Part shown: one piece after another, positions 30,881-40,546 of the stretch | Numbering within the stretch: the first letter of the stretch is position 1 | How the letters are laid out: the number at the start of each line of letters is the position of its first letter | DNA from: Cupriavidus gilardii | GTDB taxonomy: Bacteria; Pseudomonadota; Gammaproteobacteria; Burkholderiales; Burkholderiaceae | NCBI RefSeq assembly: GCF_008801915.1 | Contig: NZ_VZOV01000021.1 | Location: 17,766 to 81,765 of the forward strand | Direction of reading: 5' to 3' | DNA: 64,000 nucleotides | Translations under genes and position numbers: made by a program | Notes under the pieces: model-generated | Seen by the model: only the letters and a program-made list of their open reading frames with translations | What the model was told of the DNA's origin: nothing | Databases searched by the model: none

Positions 30881-31985
30881 ATGGAAGCAGAACGCCTCAA
30901 CGCCATCTCCGGCGCCATCTCCGATCTCCGTTCCCGGACGGAAGATCTACGGGGGTATCTTTGACTACGACGTCAAGGTAGGACGTCTGGCCGAAGTCAA
31001 CGGCGAACTGGAGGACCCCGAGGTCTGGAACAACCCGAAGCGGGCCCAGGATCTCGGCAAGGAAAAGAAGATGCTCGAAGGCGTGGTCCAGGTCCTGGGC
31101 AAGCTGACCGAGGATCTGGAAAGCGCGCAGGAGCTGTTCGAGCTCGCGCGTGAAGAGGGCGATGACGACACGCTGGTGTCGATCGAAGAGGACGTCAAGG
31201 GCTTCGAGGCGACCGTCGCCGACATGGAGTTCCGCCGCATGTTCTCCGGCGAACTCGATCAGGCCAATGCCTTCATCGACATCCAGGCCGGCGCCGGCGG
31301 TACCGAGGCGTGCGACTGGGCCTCGATGCTGCTGCGCCAGTACCTGAAGTACTGCGAGCGCAAGGGCTTCAAGGCCGAGGTGCTGGAAGAATCCGAGGGC
31401 GACGTCGCCGGCATCAAGAGCGCCACGATCAAGGTCGAGGGCGAATACGCGTTCGGCTATCTGCGTACCGAGACCGGCGTGCACCGGCTGGTGCGCAAGT
31501 CGCCGTTCGATTCCTCGGGCGGCCGGCACACCTCGTTCTCGTCGGTGTTCGTCTATCCGGAGGTCGACGACTCGTTCGAGGTCGAGATCAATCCGGCGGA
31601 CCTGCGCGTCGATACCTATCGCGCCTCCGGCGCGGGCGGCCAGCACATCAACAAGACCGATTCGGCGGTGCGGATCACGCATATTCCGACCGGCATCGTG
31701 GTGCAGTGCCAGAACGACCGCTCGCAGCACCGCAACCGCGCCGAGGCGATGTCGATGCTGAAGTCGCGCCTGTACGAGCACGAGATGCGCAAGCGCCAGG
31801 CCGAGGCCGACAAGCTCGAATCGACCAAGACCGATGTGGGCTGGGGCCACCAGATCCGCTCGTACGTGCTGGACCAGAGCCGCATCAAGGACCTGCGCAC
31901 CAACGTCGAAATGTCCAACACGCAGAAGGTGCTGGACGGCGACCTGGACAACTTCATCGAAGCGAGCCTGAAACAGGGCCTGTAA
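30881..31985 (+). CDS. prfB: Peptide chain release factor 2 (programmed +1 frameshift)
   Basis: RF2 recognises UGA and UAA stops. The coding sequence is 30881-30961 joined to 30963-31985: 27 codons, an in-frame TGA at 30962-30964, then a +1 shift, giving 367 residues in total. After the shift the protein has the RF2 anticodon-like tripeptide SPF ([10 protein letters not shown]) and the GGQ motif ([13 protein letters not shown]) for peptidyl-tRNA hydrolysis. It is followed by an SDR gene and lysS; prfB-lysS adjacency is widespread in proteobacteria. Confidence 0.98.
30950..30965 (+). promoter_or_regulatory. prfB autoregulatory frameshift site
   Basis: CGGGGG (internal Shine-Dalgarno-like) is followed by TATCTTTGAC: P-site codon CTT at 30959-30961, stop TGA at 30962-30964 and C after it. 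This matches the classic RF2 element, in which scarce RF2 slows termination at UGA and allows a +1 slip to restore expression. Confidence 0.95.
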
Positions 31986-32000
31986 GCGCAGCACCGGCGC

Positions 32001-32031
32001 CGGCCGCGCCACCCATCCCGCGGCGCGGCCG
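32001..32031 (+). terminator. Hairpin after prfB
   Basis: CGGCCGCGCC (32001-32010) pairs with GGCGCGGCCG (32022-32031) around an 11-base loop, 15 bases after the prfB stop. There is no T-run, so it may only attenuate transcription into the SDR gene. Confidence 0.35.
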
Positions 32032-32072
32032 TGCCGCGGGGTCCGACCTCTCTCTCCGCCAGGGCGACATCC

Positions 32073-32855
32073 ATGACCACAGCCGCATCGACCGACGCTA
32101 CGACCGACGCATCGCATCTGATCATCGTCACCGGCGCCTCGCGCGGGCTGGGCGCCGCGCTGGTGCGCGCGCTGATGGTGCCGGGCAACCGGCTGGTATG
32201 CGTGGCGCGCAGCCGCAATGCCGAACTGGAGCAGGCCGCGCAGGCCAGCGGCGTGCCGATCGCCTGGCATCTGCAGGACCTGTCGAAGCCCGCGCAGGCG
32301 GCAAGCTGGCTGGCGAGCGTGCTCGACAGCATCGACGCCCCCGCCAGCGCGACGCTGGTGCTGAACGCCGGCGTGATCGAGCCGATCGCGCCGATCGCCG
32401 AGCTGCAGGAGGCCACGCTGGTGCCGCACCTGATGACCAACCTGGTGTCGCCGATGACGATGACCGCGGCCTTTCTGGCGCGCAGCGAGCGCTTTGGCTG
32501 CCCGCGCAAGGTGCTGGCGATCTCGTCGGGCGCCGCGCGCCGGCCGGTCGAGGGCTGGAGTGCCTACTGCGCCGGCAAGGCGGCGCTCGACATGTTCGTG
32601 CGCTCGGTCAATGCCGAATACGCGTCGCTGCCGGCCGAGCGCCGCGTGCGCGCGGTGGCGCTGGCCCCGGGCGTGGTCGATACCGGCATGCAGGCCGCGA
32701 TCCGCGAGGCCGACTTCGCCCAGGTCGAACGCTTCCGCTCGCTGAAGGCCAACGCGCAGCTGACCAGCCCCGACGAGGCCGCGGCCCGCATCGCCGCCTA
32801 TCTGCAGCGCGCCGACTTCGGCAGCACCGAACTGGACGATATCCGCAATACCTGA
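32073..32855 (+). CDS. Short-chain dehydrogenase/reductase
   Basis: The 260-residue Rossmann-fold oxidoreductase has cofactor motif TGASRGLG (about residues 20-27), LNAG for ring stabilisation, catalytic Ser in ISSGAARR and Tyr/Lys in YCAGK. The pattern resembles sepiapterin/benzil reductase-like SDRs; the substrate is unknown. It is inserted between prfB and lysS on the same strand (87 bp after prfB, 41 bp before lysS). The Thr/Ala-rich first 15 residues make the exact start less certain. Confidence 0.88.
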   Translation: MTTAASTDATTDASHLIIVTGASRGLGAALVRALMVPGNRLVCVARSRNAELEQAAQASGVPIAWHLQDLSKPAQAASWLASVLDSIDAPASATLVLNAGVIEPIAPIAELQEATLVPHLMTNLVSPMTMTAAFLARSERFGCPRKVLAISSGAARRPVEGWSAYCAGKAALDMFVRSVNAEYASLPAERRVRAVALAPGVVDTGMQAAIREADFAQVERFRSLKANAQLTSPDEAAARIAAYLQRADFGSTELDDIRNT

Positions 32856-32896
32856 CTTTCCCGCGCGGCCCTCGTGCCCCGCCCTTTGACGACATC

Positions 32897-34429
32897 ATGA
32901 CCGAACCCACCCGCGCGCCTGCCGAGCAGGCCCCCGCCGTCGACGAAAACAAGATCATTGCCGAACGGCGCGAGAAGCTGCAAGCGCTGCGTCAGCAAGG
33001 CGTCGCCTTTCCCAACGACTTCCGCCCGACCCACCAGGCCGCCAGCCTGCACGCGCAGTACGGCGAGGCCGACCAGGCCGCGCTCGAGGCCAGTCCGGTC
33101 GAGGTCGCGGTGGCCGGCCGCATGATGCTCAAGCGCGTGATGGGCAAGGCCAGCTTCGCCACGGTGCAGGACGGCAGCGGCCAGATCCAGTTCTACATCA
33201 CGCGCGACAAGGTCGGCGAAGAGGTCTACGCGCAGTTCAAGCACTGGGACCTGGGCGACATCGTCAGCGCGCGCGGGCTGCTGTTCCGCACCAACAAGGG
33301 CGAACTGTCGGTGCAGGTGCAGGAGCTGCGCCTGCTGTCGAAGTCGCTGCGGCCGCTGCCGGACAAGTTCCACGGCCTGGCCGACCAGGAAATGAAGTAC
33401 CGCCAGCGCTATGTCGACCTGATCGTTTCGCCGGAGACGCGCGCGACCTTCCGCGCCCGGACCGAGGCGATCTCGTCGCTGCGCCGCCATATGGCCGAGG
33501 CCGGCTTCATGGAAGTCGAAACGCCGATGCTGCATCCGATTCCCGGCGGCGCCGCGGCCAAGCCCTTCATCACGCACCACAATGCGCTGGACATGCAGAT
33601 GTTCCTGCGCATCGCGCCCGAGCTCTATCTGAAGCGCCTGATCGTCGGCGGCTTCGAGCGCGTGTTCGAGATCAACCGCAATTTCCGCAACGAGGGGGTC
33701 AGCCCGCGCCACAACCCCGAGTTCACGATGATGGAGTTCTACGCGGCCTATACCGACTACCGGTGGCTGATGGACTTCACCGAGGACCTGATCCGCAAGG
33801 CGGCGATCGACGCGCGCGGCAGTGCGACGCTGACCTACCAGGGACGCGAGCTGGACCTGGGCAAGCCCTTCCATCGTCTGACGATCACGCAGGCGATCCA
33901 GAAGTACGCGCCGCAATACACCGATGCGCAGCTGGCCGATGCCGAATTCCTGCGTGCCGAGCTGAAGAAGTTCGGCGTCAACACCAGCGCGCCGCAATTC
34001 CTGAACGCCGGACTGGGCACGCTGCAACTGGTGCTGTTCGAGGAGACCGCCGAGAGCCAGCTGTGGGAGCCGACCTTCATCGTCGACTATCCGGTCGAGG
34101 TGTCGCCGCTGGCGCGCGCCTCCGATACGGTGCCCGGCATCACCGAGCGCTTCGAGCTGTTCATCACCGGCCGCGAGATCGCCAACGGCTTCTCGGAGCT
34201 CAACGATGCCGAGGACCAGGCCGAGCGCTTCCGCAAGCAGGTCGAGCAGAAGGACGCCGGCGACGAGGAGGCGATGTATTTCGACGCCGACTACATCCGC
34301 GCACTGGAATACGGCATGCCCCCGACGGGCGGCTGCGGCATCGGCATCGACCGCCTGGTGATGCTGCTGACCGACAGCCCGAACATCCGCGACGTGATCC
34401 TGTTCCCGCATCTGCGGCGGGAAGACTGA
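32897..34429 (+). CDS. lysS: Lysyl-tRNA synthetase, class II
   Basis: The 510-residue enzyme charges tRNA-Lys. An N-terminal OB-fold anticodon-binding domain (about 60-160) precedes the class II catalytic core with motif 2 ([20 protein letters not shown]) and motif 3 ([13 protein letters not shown]). The length matches bacterial LysS. A strong bidirectional terminator follows the stop. Confidence 0.98.
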   Translation: MTEPTRAPAEQAPAVDENKIIAERREKLQALRQQGVAFPNDFRPTHQAASLHAQYGEADQAALEASPVEVAVAGRMMLKRVMGKASFATVQDGSGQIQFYITRDKVGEEVYAQFKHWDLGDIVSARGLLFRTNKGELSVQVQELRLLSKSLRPLPDKFHGLADQEMKYRQRYVDLIVSPETRATFRARTEAISSLRRHMAEAGFMEVETPMLHPIPGGAAAKPFITHHNALDMQMFLRIAPELYLKRLIVGGFERVFEINRNFRNEGVSPRHNPEFTMMEFYAAYTDYRWLMDFTEDLIRKAAIDARGSATLTYQGRELDLGKPFHRLTITQAIQKYAPQYTDAQLADAEFLRAELKKFGVNTSAPQFLNAGLGTLQLVLFEETAESQLWEPTFIVDYPVEVSPLARASDTVPGITERFELFITGREIANGFSELNDAEDQAERFRKQVEQKDAGDEEAMYFDADYIRALEYGMPPTGGCGIGIDRLVMLLTDSPNIRDVILFPHLRRED

Positions 34430-34449
34430 GGTCGCCGCGGCGGCCCAAC

Positions 34450-34486
34450 AAAAAAGCGCGCTTCATGGAAGCGCGCTTTTTTTTTT
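34450..34486. terminator. Bidirectional intrinsic terminator between lysS and iscX
   Basis: A 9-bp stem GCGCGCTTC / GAAGCGCGC with loop ATG is flanked by six A on the left and ten T on the right. This is a textbook intrinsic terminator usable by lysS on the plus strand and by the isc operon on the minus strand. Confidence 0.95.
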
Positions 34487-34497
34487 GCGTCCGCAGC

Positions 34498-34692
34498 CTA
34501 CTCGGCTTCCGCGATCCACGCGGCCTGGATGGCCTCGAGGATCTTCTCGCCCGAACGCTCGGGCAGGTCGTCGAAGCCGTCCAGCTCCAGCACCCAGCGG
34601 CGCAGGTCGGTGAAGCGCACGGTCAGCGGATCGACGTCGGGGTACTTGTCGTACAGCGCCGCCGCGATGTCATAGGTGTCGGTCCATTTCAT
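34498..34692 (-). CDS. iscX: Fe-S assembly protein IscX
   Basis: The 64-residue acidic protein begins MKWTDTYDIAAALYDKYPDVDP, with the family core VRFTDLRRWVLELDGF. IscX binds IscS and iron and modulates cluster assembly. GGAG lies about 9 bases before the ATG; a longer in-frame start 14 codons up is not family-like. It is the last gene of the isc operon. Confidence 0.95.
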   Translation of the reverse strand: MKWTDTYDIAAALYDKYPDVDPLTVRFTDLRRWVLELDGFDDLPERSGEKILEAIQAAWIAEAE

Positions 34693-34759
34693 CAGGGGTT
34701 CTCCAAGGTCTTCGTTCGCCGTCGGGGTTGCCATGCCGCCCGGGCAGGCACTGCAAGGC

Positions 34760-35098
34760 TCAGTGGCCTTCCTTGGCGTGGTTGATCGTGTATTTGGGAA
34801 TCTCGATGGTCAGGTCTTCGTCGGCGACGATCGCCTGGCAGGACAGCCGGGAATTCGGCTCGAGGCCCCAGGCCTTGTCGAGCAGGTCTTCCTCTTTCTC
34901 TTCGGCTTCGTTCAGCGAATCGAAGCCCTCGCGCACCACCACGTGGCAAGTGGTGCAGGCACACGACTTCTCGCAGGCATGCTCGATCTCGATGTCATGC
35001 TCGAGCAGCACATCGCAGATGCTGGTGCCCTTCCTGGCTTCGATGACGGCGCCCTCGGGGCAGTATTCGGCGTGGGGCAGTACGACAATCTGTGGCAT
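34760..35098 (-). CDS. fdx: Isc-type [2Fe-2S] ferredoxin
   Basis: The 112-residue adrenodoxin-type ferredoxin should provide electrons for cluster assembly. The four ligands Cys42, Cys48, Cys51 and Cys87 occupy the same positions as in E. coli Fdx. It is strongly acidic between residues 60 and 80. It lies between hscA and iscX on the minus strand. Confidence 0.97.
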   Translation of the reverse strand: MPQIVVLPHAEYCPEGAVIEARKGTSICDVLLEHDIEIEHACEKSCACTTCHVVVREGFDSLNEAEEKEEDLLDKAWGLEPNSRLSCQAIVADEDLTIEIPKYTINHAKEGH

Positions 35099-35143
35099 AT
35101 CGGGTCCTGATTTGGGGATGGCGGGCGGTCGCGGCGAGCGCGC

Positions 35144-37009
35144 TCAGCCGAGCTCCTGCACCTTGCGGCCGGCCAGCGCCTGCTTGATCGAGCGGTCCAT
35201 GCGGCGGGCCGCGAACTCGTCGGTGCCGCGCGACAGCGTTTCGATGGCGGCCTTGATCGCCAGATGGTCGTCGCCGGCGGCGGTCTCGCGTACGCGCGCC
35301 ATCAGCGCTTCGACCTCGGCGCGCTCGTCGTCCGACAGCAGATCGCCGTCGGCCTGCAGCGCGCTGCGCGTGGCCTCCAGCAGGCGCTCGGCCTCGACGC
35401 GCTCCTCGGCCAGCGCACGGGTCTTCATGTCGTGCTCGGCCTCGCGGAAGCTGTCCTGCAGCATCCGCGCGATATCGTCGTCGCCGAGCCCGTACGAGGG
35501 CTTGACGGCGATCGAGGCCTCGACGCCCGACTGCGTCTCGCGCGCCGACACCGACAGCAGGCCATCGGCATCGACCTGGTAGGTCACGCGGATACGCGCG
35601 GCGCCGGCCACCATCGGCGGAATCCCGCGCAGCTCGAAACGCGCCAGCGAACGGCAGTCGCTGGCCAGCTCGCGCTCGCCCTGCAGCACGTGGATCGCCA
35701 TCGCGGTCTGGCCATCCTTGAAGGTGGTGAATTCCTGCGCGCGCGCCACCGGGATCGTGCTGTTGCGCGGAATGATCTTCTCGACCAGGCCGCCCATCGT
35801 CTCGACGCCCAGCGACAGCGGGATCACGTCGAGCAGCAGCCAGTCGTCGCCCGGCGCGTTGTTGCCGGCCAGCAGATTGGCCTGCATCGCCGCGCCCAGC
35901 GCGACCACCTTGTCCGGATCGAGGTTGGTCAGCGGCGGCTGGCCGAAGAAATCGGCAACCGCCTTGCGGATCGACGGCATGCGCGTGGCGCCGCCGACCA
36001 GCACCACGCCCTTGACCTCGTCGGGCGCCACGCCGGCATCGCGCAGCGCCTTGCGCACCGGCGCCAGTGTCTTCTGCACCAGATGCGCGGTCATCTCGCG
36101 GAACTGCTCGGCGGTCAAGGGCAGGTGGACGATCTCGCCGGTGCCCAGCACCGCGTCGATGACCGTGCTGTCGGCTTCCGACAGCGCTTCCTTGGCGGCG
36201 CGCGCACGCACCATCAGCAGGCGCGTGTCCTCGGCCGACAGCGGTTGCAGGCCGGCCTGCTCGACGATCCAGCAGACCAGCCGCTGGTCGAAGTCGTCGC
36301 CGCCCAGTGCGGAATCGCCGCCGGTCGCCATCACCTCGAAGACGCCCTTGGTCAGCTTCAGCACCGAGATATCGAAAGTGCCGCCGCCCAGGTCGTAGAC
36401 CGCGTAGATCCCTTCCGAGGCGTTGTCGAGTCCGTAGGCGATCGCCGCCGCGGTCGGCTCGTTCAGCAGGCGCAGCACCTCGAGGCCGGCCAGACGCGCC
36501 GCGTCCTTGGTCGCCTGGCGCTGCGCATCGTCGAAATAGGCGGGCACGGTGATCACCGCGCCGACCAGGTCGTCGCCCAGCGCATCCTCGGCGCGCTGGC
36601 GCAGCGTGGCCAGGATCTCGGCCGACACCTCGACCGGGCTCTTGATGCCGGCGACGGTCTTGATCTGCAGCATGCCCGGCGCGTCGACGAAGTCGTACGG
36701 GGTGTGCTCGATATGCGCGACGTCGTGCAGGCCACGGCCCATGAAGCGCTTGACCGAGACGATCGTGTTCTTGGGGTCGCGCACCGCCTCTTCCTGCGCG
36801 CGGAAGCCGATCTGCGCGCTCTGGTTCGGCAGATAGCGCACCACCGACGGCAGCAGCGTGCGGCCGCTCTCGTCGGCCAGCACCTCGGGAATGCTGTTGC
36901 GGACGGCCGCTACCAGCGAATTGGTGGTGCCAAGGTCGATACCGACCGCGAGCCGTCGCTGGTGGGGCGCCGGCGACATGCCGGGTTCGGAAATCTGAAG
37001 CAGTGCCAT
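35144..37009 (-). CDS. hscA: Hsp70-type chaperone HscA
   Basis: This 621-residue Hsp70 is specialised for cluster transfer from IscU. The N-terminal ATPase signature [12 protein letters not shown] (about 23-34) and [13 protein letters not shown] precede a substrate-binding domain that recognises the LPPVK motif of IscU. Family length and the Isc context separate it from DnaK. The gap to hscB is 122 bp. Confidence 0.97.
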   Translation of the reverse strand: MALLQISEPGMSPAPHQRRLAVGIDLGTTNSLVAAVRNSIPEVLADESGRTLLPSVVRYLPNQSAQIGFRAQEEAVRDPKNTIVSVKRFMGRGLHDVAHIEHTPYDFVDAPGMLQIKTVAGIKSPVEVSAEILATLRQRAEDALGDDLVGAVITVPAYFDDAQRQATKDAARLAGLEVLRLLNEPTAAAIAYGLDNASEGIYAVYDLGGGTFDISVLKLTKGVFEVMATGGDSALGGDDFDQRLVCWIVEQAGLQPLSAEDTRLLMVRARAAKEALSEADSTVIDAVLGTGEIVHLPLTAEQFREMTAHLVQKTLAPVRKALRDAGVAPDEVKGVVLVGGATRMPSIRKAVADFFGQPPLTNLDPDKVVALGAAMQANLLAGNNAPGDDWLLLDVIPLSLGVETMGGLVEKIIPRNSTIPVARAQEFTTFKDGQTAMAIHVLQGERELASDCRSLARFELRGIPPMVAGAARIRVTYQVDADGLLSVSARETQSGVEASIAVKPSYGLGDDDIARMLQDSFREAEHDMKTRALAEERVEAERLLEATRSALQADGDLLSDDERAEVEALMARVRETAAGDDHLAIKAAIETLSRGTDEFAARRMDRSIKQALAGRKVQELG

Positions 37010-37131
37010 GTCAATCTTCTGTTGTCGGGGCGGGCGGCGCGATGGCCGGGCGAAGGCCCGGCGCGCTGCCGCATTACCCGCTTTTGCCGGGGCGCCATTG
37101 TGTCATGGCCCCCGCGATGGTGCCTGCCGCG

Positions 37132-37650
37132 CTAGCCTTCGAGGCGGTCGATCGCCTCGCTCGCGTCGTGCTCGATCTTCTCGACGAACATCAGCTGGCG
37201 CGCCGCGGCGGCCGCGGCCTCGTTGTCGCCGGCATCGAGCAGTCCGCCCAGTGCGCTCTGGCGTTCGCGCTTCTGCTGGCGCAGCGAACGCAGCAGCGCG
37301 TCCAGCGCCGCGGCGTCGCGCTGCTGTACCGCGTCCTGCAGCGCCTCGCGCCATTCCATCTGCTGCATCAGGAAGTCGGGCGCCATGGCCGTATTGTTCT
37401 CGGCCTGGATATCGATGCCGCGCAGCGACAGCAGATAGATCGCGCGCTTGAGCGGCTGGCGCAGGGTCCGGTAGGCCTCGTTCGCATGCGCGGCCCATTG
37501 CATCGCGACGCGCCGTTCGGCGTCGCCCGCGTGGGCAAAGCGGTCCGGGTGGGCCTGCGATTGCACCGTGCGGTAGGCGGCGTCGAGCGCGGCCTCGTCG
37601 ACGGTGAAGCGGGCCGGCAGCCCGAACAAGGCAAAGTAATCGTCTTTCAA
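37132..37650 (-). CDS. hscB: J-domain co-chaperone HscB (TTG start)
   Basis: The 172-residue protein has a J-domain, [12 protein letters not shown] at the N-terminus and HPD in QAHPDRFAH, and a C-terminal helical bundle binding IscU. The start giving [11 protein letters not shown] is a TTG at 37650, with AGGA 8 bases upstream; no ATG is available at the right place. It stimulates HscA ATPase. Confidence 0.94.
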   Translation of the reverse strand: MKDDYFALFGLPARFTVDEAALDAAYRTVQSQAHPDRFAHAGDAERRVAMQWAAHANEAYRTLRQPLKRAIYLLSLRGIDIQAENNTAMAPDFLMQQMEWREALQDAVQQRDAAALDALLRSLRQQKRERQSALGGLLDAGDNEAAAAAARQLMFVEKIEHDASEAIDRLEG

Positions 37651-37724
37651 GGTAGTCCTGCTGGAAGGCTGTGGCGGGGGCGGCGGCGCGCGCCGAGGCG
37701 CGAGGCGCCGCCACCGTGCCCGGC

Positions 37725-37746
37725 CCTCTCCCGCCAGCGGGAGAGG
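37725..37746. repeat. Perfect CCTCTCCCGC extragenic palindrome
   Basis: CCTCTCCCGC and GCGGGAGAGG are separated by CA. It belongs to the same family as the palindromes at 7004-7099. It lies between iscA and hscB and would form a stable hairpin inside the isc transcript, possibly tuning downstream expression. Confidence 0.75.
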
Positions 37747-37767
37747 AACACGCTCAGGCCGCCGGCC

Positions 37768-38088
37768 TTACACGCGGAACGATTCCCCGCACCCGCACTC
37801 GTCCTTGACGTTCGGGTTGTTGAAGCGGAAGCCCTCGTTCAACCCTTCGCGGGCGAAGTCGAGCTCGGTGCCGTCGATATAGGGCAGGCTCTTGGGATCG
37901 ACCACCACCTTGACGCCGTGCGACTCGAACACCTGGTCCTCCGGCTGCAGCTCGTCGACATACTCGAGCTTGTACGCCAGGCCGGAACAGCCGGTCGTCT
38001 TGACGCCGAGCCGCAGGCCGATGCCCTTGCCCCGGCGGTCCAGATAGCGCGAAACGTGCTTCGCGGCTTTTTCGGTCAATGTGATCAT
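37768..38088 (-). CDS. iscA: A-type Fe-S carrier IscA
   Basis: The 106-residue carrier has the three conserved cysteines of the A-type family: one in [10 protein letters not shown] and the C-terminal pair in DECGCGESF. The start [11 protein letters not shown] fits the family; in-frame upstream sequence overlaps the iscU region and is not homologous. It lies 23 bp after iscU. Confidence 0.96.
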   Translation of the reverse strand: MITLTEKAAKHVSRYLDRRGKGIGLRLGVKTTGCSGLAYKLEYVDELQPEDQVFESHGVKVVVDPKSLPYIDGTELDFAREGLNEGFRFNNPNVKDECGCGESFRV

Positions 38089-38111
38089 CGCTACCACTTC
38101 CCTTCGATCGC

Positions 38112-38516
38112 TCAGGCGGCCTGTTGCGTCGGGGCGCCCGCGTGCTTCTTCTTGTAGTCTTCGACCGCGGCCTTGATCGCGTCCTCGGCCAGGATCGAGC
38201 AGTGGATCTTGACCGGCGGCAGCGCCAGTTCCTCGGCGATCTGGGTGTTCTTGATCTCCAGCGCCTGGTCCACGGTCTTGCCCTTGACCCACTCGGTCAC
38301 CAGCGACGACGAGGCGATCGCCGAGCCGCAACCGTAGGTCTTGAACTTCGCGTCCTCGATCACGCCCTGCTCGTTGACCTTGATCTGCAGCTTCATCACG
38401 TCGCCGCAGGCCGGCGCGCCGACCATGCCGGTGCCGACGGCGTCGTCGTTCTTGTCGAACGAGCCGACGTTACGGGGGTTTTCGTAGTGGTCGAGTACCT
38501 TGTTGGAGTAAGACAT
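38112..38516 (-). CDS. iscU: Fe-S cluster scaffold IscU
   Basis: The 134-residue scaffold carries ligands Cys37 (APACGD, with Asp39), Cys63 (YGCGSA) and Cys105 (KIHC). The HscA-recognition motif LPPVK is at 98-102. The C-terminal Ala/Gln tail is a few residues longer than in E. coli. It lies 47 bp after iscS. Confidence 0.98.
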   Translation of the reverse strand: MSYSNKVLDHYENPRNVGSFDKNDDAVGTGMVGAPACGDVMKLQIKVNEQGVIEDAKFKTYGCGSAIASSSLVTEWVKGKTVDQALEIKNTQIAEELALPPVKIHCSILAEDAIKAAVEDYKKKHAGAPTQQAA

Positions 38517-38563
38517 TTGGCTACCTCTGTGACGTATCTTTTATGGGGTCGGATGGACAGCGT

Positions 38564-39781
38564 TCAATGCGCCGCCCATTGAATCGAATTCAGGTCCACG
38601 CCGTCCTTGTACATCTCCCACAGCGGGGACAGGTCGCGCAGCTTGCCGATCTTGCTCTTCAACAGTTCGACCGTGTAATCGATCTCCTGTTCGGTGGTGA
38701 AGCGGCCGACGGTGAAGCGGATCGAGCTGTGCGCCAGTTCGTCGTTGCGGCCCAGCGCGCGCAGCACATAGGACGGCTCCAGCGAGGCCGAGGTGCAGGC
38801 CGAGCCCGACGACACGGCGACGTCCTTGATCGCCATGATCAGCGACTCGCCTTCGACGAAGTTGAAGCTGACGTTCAGGTTGTGCGGCACGCGGCGCTCG
38901 AAATCGCCGTTCAGATAAACCTCTTCCATGCCGGACAGGCCGTTCCACAGGCGGTCGCGCAGCATGCGGATGCGCTCGTTCTCGGTCGCCATTTCCTCGC
39001 GGGCGATGCGGAAGGCCTCACCCATGCCGACGATCTGGTGCGTCGCCAGCGTGCCCGAGCGCATGCCGCGCTCGTGGCCGCCGCCGTGCATCTGCGCCTC
39101 GATGCGCACGCGCGGCTTGCGGCGGACGTACAGCGCGCCGATGCCCTTCGGGCCATAGGTCTTGTGCGCCGAGAACGACATCAGGTCGACCTTCAGCTTC
39201 GACAGGTCGATCTCGACCTTGCCGGTGGCCTGCGCGGCGTCGCAATGGAAGATGATGCCCTTCTCGCGGCAGATCTCGCCGATCTGCTCGATGTCCTGGA
39301 TCACGCCGATCTCGTTGTTGACCAGCATCACCGACACCAGGATGGTGTCCGGGCGCAGCGCCTGCTTGAACACCTCGATGTCGATCAGACCGTTTTCCTG
39401 CACGTCCAGGTAGGTCACCTCGAAACCCTGGCGCTCCAGTTCGCGCGTGGTGTCGAGCACGGCCTTGTGTTCGGTCTTGACCGTGATGATGTGCTTGCCC
39501 TTGCCCGAGTAGAAATTGGCCGCGCCCTTGATCGCCAGGTTGTCGGACTCGGTCGCGCCGGAAGTCCAGACGATCTCGCGCGGATCGGCGCCGACCAGCG
39601 CGGCGACCTGCTCGCGCGCTTCCTCGACGGCCTTCTCGGCTTCCCAGCCGTAGGCGTGGCTGCGCGACGCGGGATTGCCGAACTGCTCGCGCAGATACGG
39701 AATCATCTTGTCCGCCACGCGCGGGTCCACCGGCGTGGTGGCCGAATAATCCATGTAGATCGGGAAATGTGGGGTGCTCAT
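38564..39781 (-). CDS. iscS: Cysteine desulfurase IscS
   Basis: The 405-residue PLP enzyme takes sulfur from cysteine. It begins [18 protein letters not shown]. The PLP lysine lies in [12 protein letters not shown] and the persulfide-forming Cys329 in [12 protein letters not shown] (Cys328 in E. coli). The ATG at 39781 is preferred to an in-frame GTG three codons upstream. Confidence 0.98.
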   Translation of the reverse strand: MSTPHFPIYMDYSATTPVDPRVADKMIPYLREQFGNPASRSHAYGWEAEKAVEEAREQVAALVGADPREIVWTSGATESDNLAIKGAANFYSGKGKHIITVKTEHKAVLDTTRELERQGFEVTYLDVQENGLIDIEVFKQALRPDTILVSVMLVNNEIGVIQDIEQIGEICREKGIIFHCDAAQATGKVEIDLSKLKVDLMSFSAHKTYGPKGIGALYVRRKPRVRIEAQMHGGGHERGMRSGTLATHQIVGMGEAFRIAREEMATENERIRMLRDRLWNGLSGMEEVYLNGDFERRVPHNLNVSFNFVEGESLIMAIKDVAVSSGSACTSASLEPSYVLRALGRNDELAHSSIRFTVGRFTTEQEIDYTVELLKSKIGKLRDLSPLWEMYKDGVDLNSIQWAAH

Positions 39782-39844
39782 CGTTGTCACTGCCTTGTTT
39801 TGACTGCCGGGTGGGACACTGTGCGTCGCCTGGCCGCGGTCCGC

Positions 39845-40411
39845 TCAGGACTGCGCCAGGCTGAAAACCGAATTCACCATCTTGGGCCGGGCGGGCTTGT
39901 CCGCCTTTTCCGCCGCGCTCGGTTGCGTGCGCGCCGCCGGTGCCGGCTGGCGGGCGCCGCCGTCCTCGCGCATGTCGCGCAGCACGCCGGGCTGGCGGGC
40001 GCGCTGCTGCTCGACCAGATCCTTCAGCGAGACCGAATCCAGATACTCGACCATCTTCTGATTCAGCGTCGCCCACAGCTCGTGGGTCATGCAGCGGCCG
40101 GTATTCTCGTCGCCATTGCAGTTGCCCTTGCCGCCGCACTGGGTGGCGTCGAGCGGCTCGTCCACCGCGATGATGATGTCGGCCACCGTCACGTCCTCGG
40201 ACTTGCGCGCCAGGCTGTATCCGCCGCCCGGGCCACGCACGCTCTCGACGATCTGGTGCCGGCGCAGCTTGGCGAACAGCTGTTCCAGATAGGACAGCGA
40301 GATCTTCTGGCGTTGGCTGATGCCGGCCAGCGTCACCGGCCCCTGGTCCTGGCGCATGGCCAGGTCGATCATGGCGGTCACCGCGAAGCGGCCTTTGGTC
40401 GTCAATCTCAT
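39845..40411 (-). CDS. iscR: Fe-S-responsive regulator IscR
   Basis: The 188-residue Rrf2-family regulator has an N-terminal winged helix (MRLTTKGRFAVTAMIDLA) and three cluster cysteines at Cys92, Cys98 and Cys107 with His110. The last spacing is 8 residues instead of the 5 of E. coli (92/98/104), a small insertion in the cluster loop. The C-terminal 45 residues are Ala/Pro/Lys-rich. It heads the isc operon, and two IscR-like boxes cover its promoter. Confidence 0.97.
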   Translation of the reverse strand: MRLTTKGRFAVTAMIDLAMRQDQGPVTLAGISQRQKISLSYLEQLFAKLRRHQIVESVRGPGGGYSLARKSEDVTVADIIIAVDEPLDATQCGGKGNCNGDENTGRCMTHELWATLNQKMVEYLDSVSLKDLVEQQRARQPGVLRDMREDGGARQPAPAARTQPSAAEKADKPARPKMVNSVFSLAQS

Positions 40412-40424
40412 GATTGCGGGGGTA

Positions 40425-40476
40425 ATACCTGATGAATTTCGTCAAGTATAAATTTCCCGACTAAATCGGTCAACTA
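40425..40476 (-). promoter_or_regulatory. isc promoter with two IscR type-1 boxes
   Basis: On the minus strand TTGACC (40468-40473) and TATACT (40445-40450) are spaced 17 bp, a near-consensus sigma70 promoter whose start would fall about 27 bases before the iscR ATG. Two 25-bp IscR-like boxes overlap it. The upstream box, 40452-40476, is TAGTTGACC...TTTAGTCGGG. The downstream box, 40425-40449, runs from ATACTTGAC to CATCAGGTAT. The arrangement parallels the E. coli iscR promoter. Confidence 0.85.
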
Positions 40477-40546
40477 CCCATGTCACTTGTCCGGCAGATA
40501 CCGCGGTGAAGGTGGGGTCTTCCCGGCATCTGCAGAACCGGTTCGG

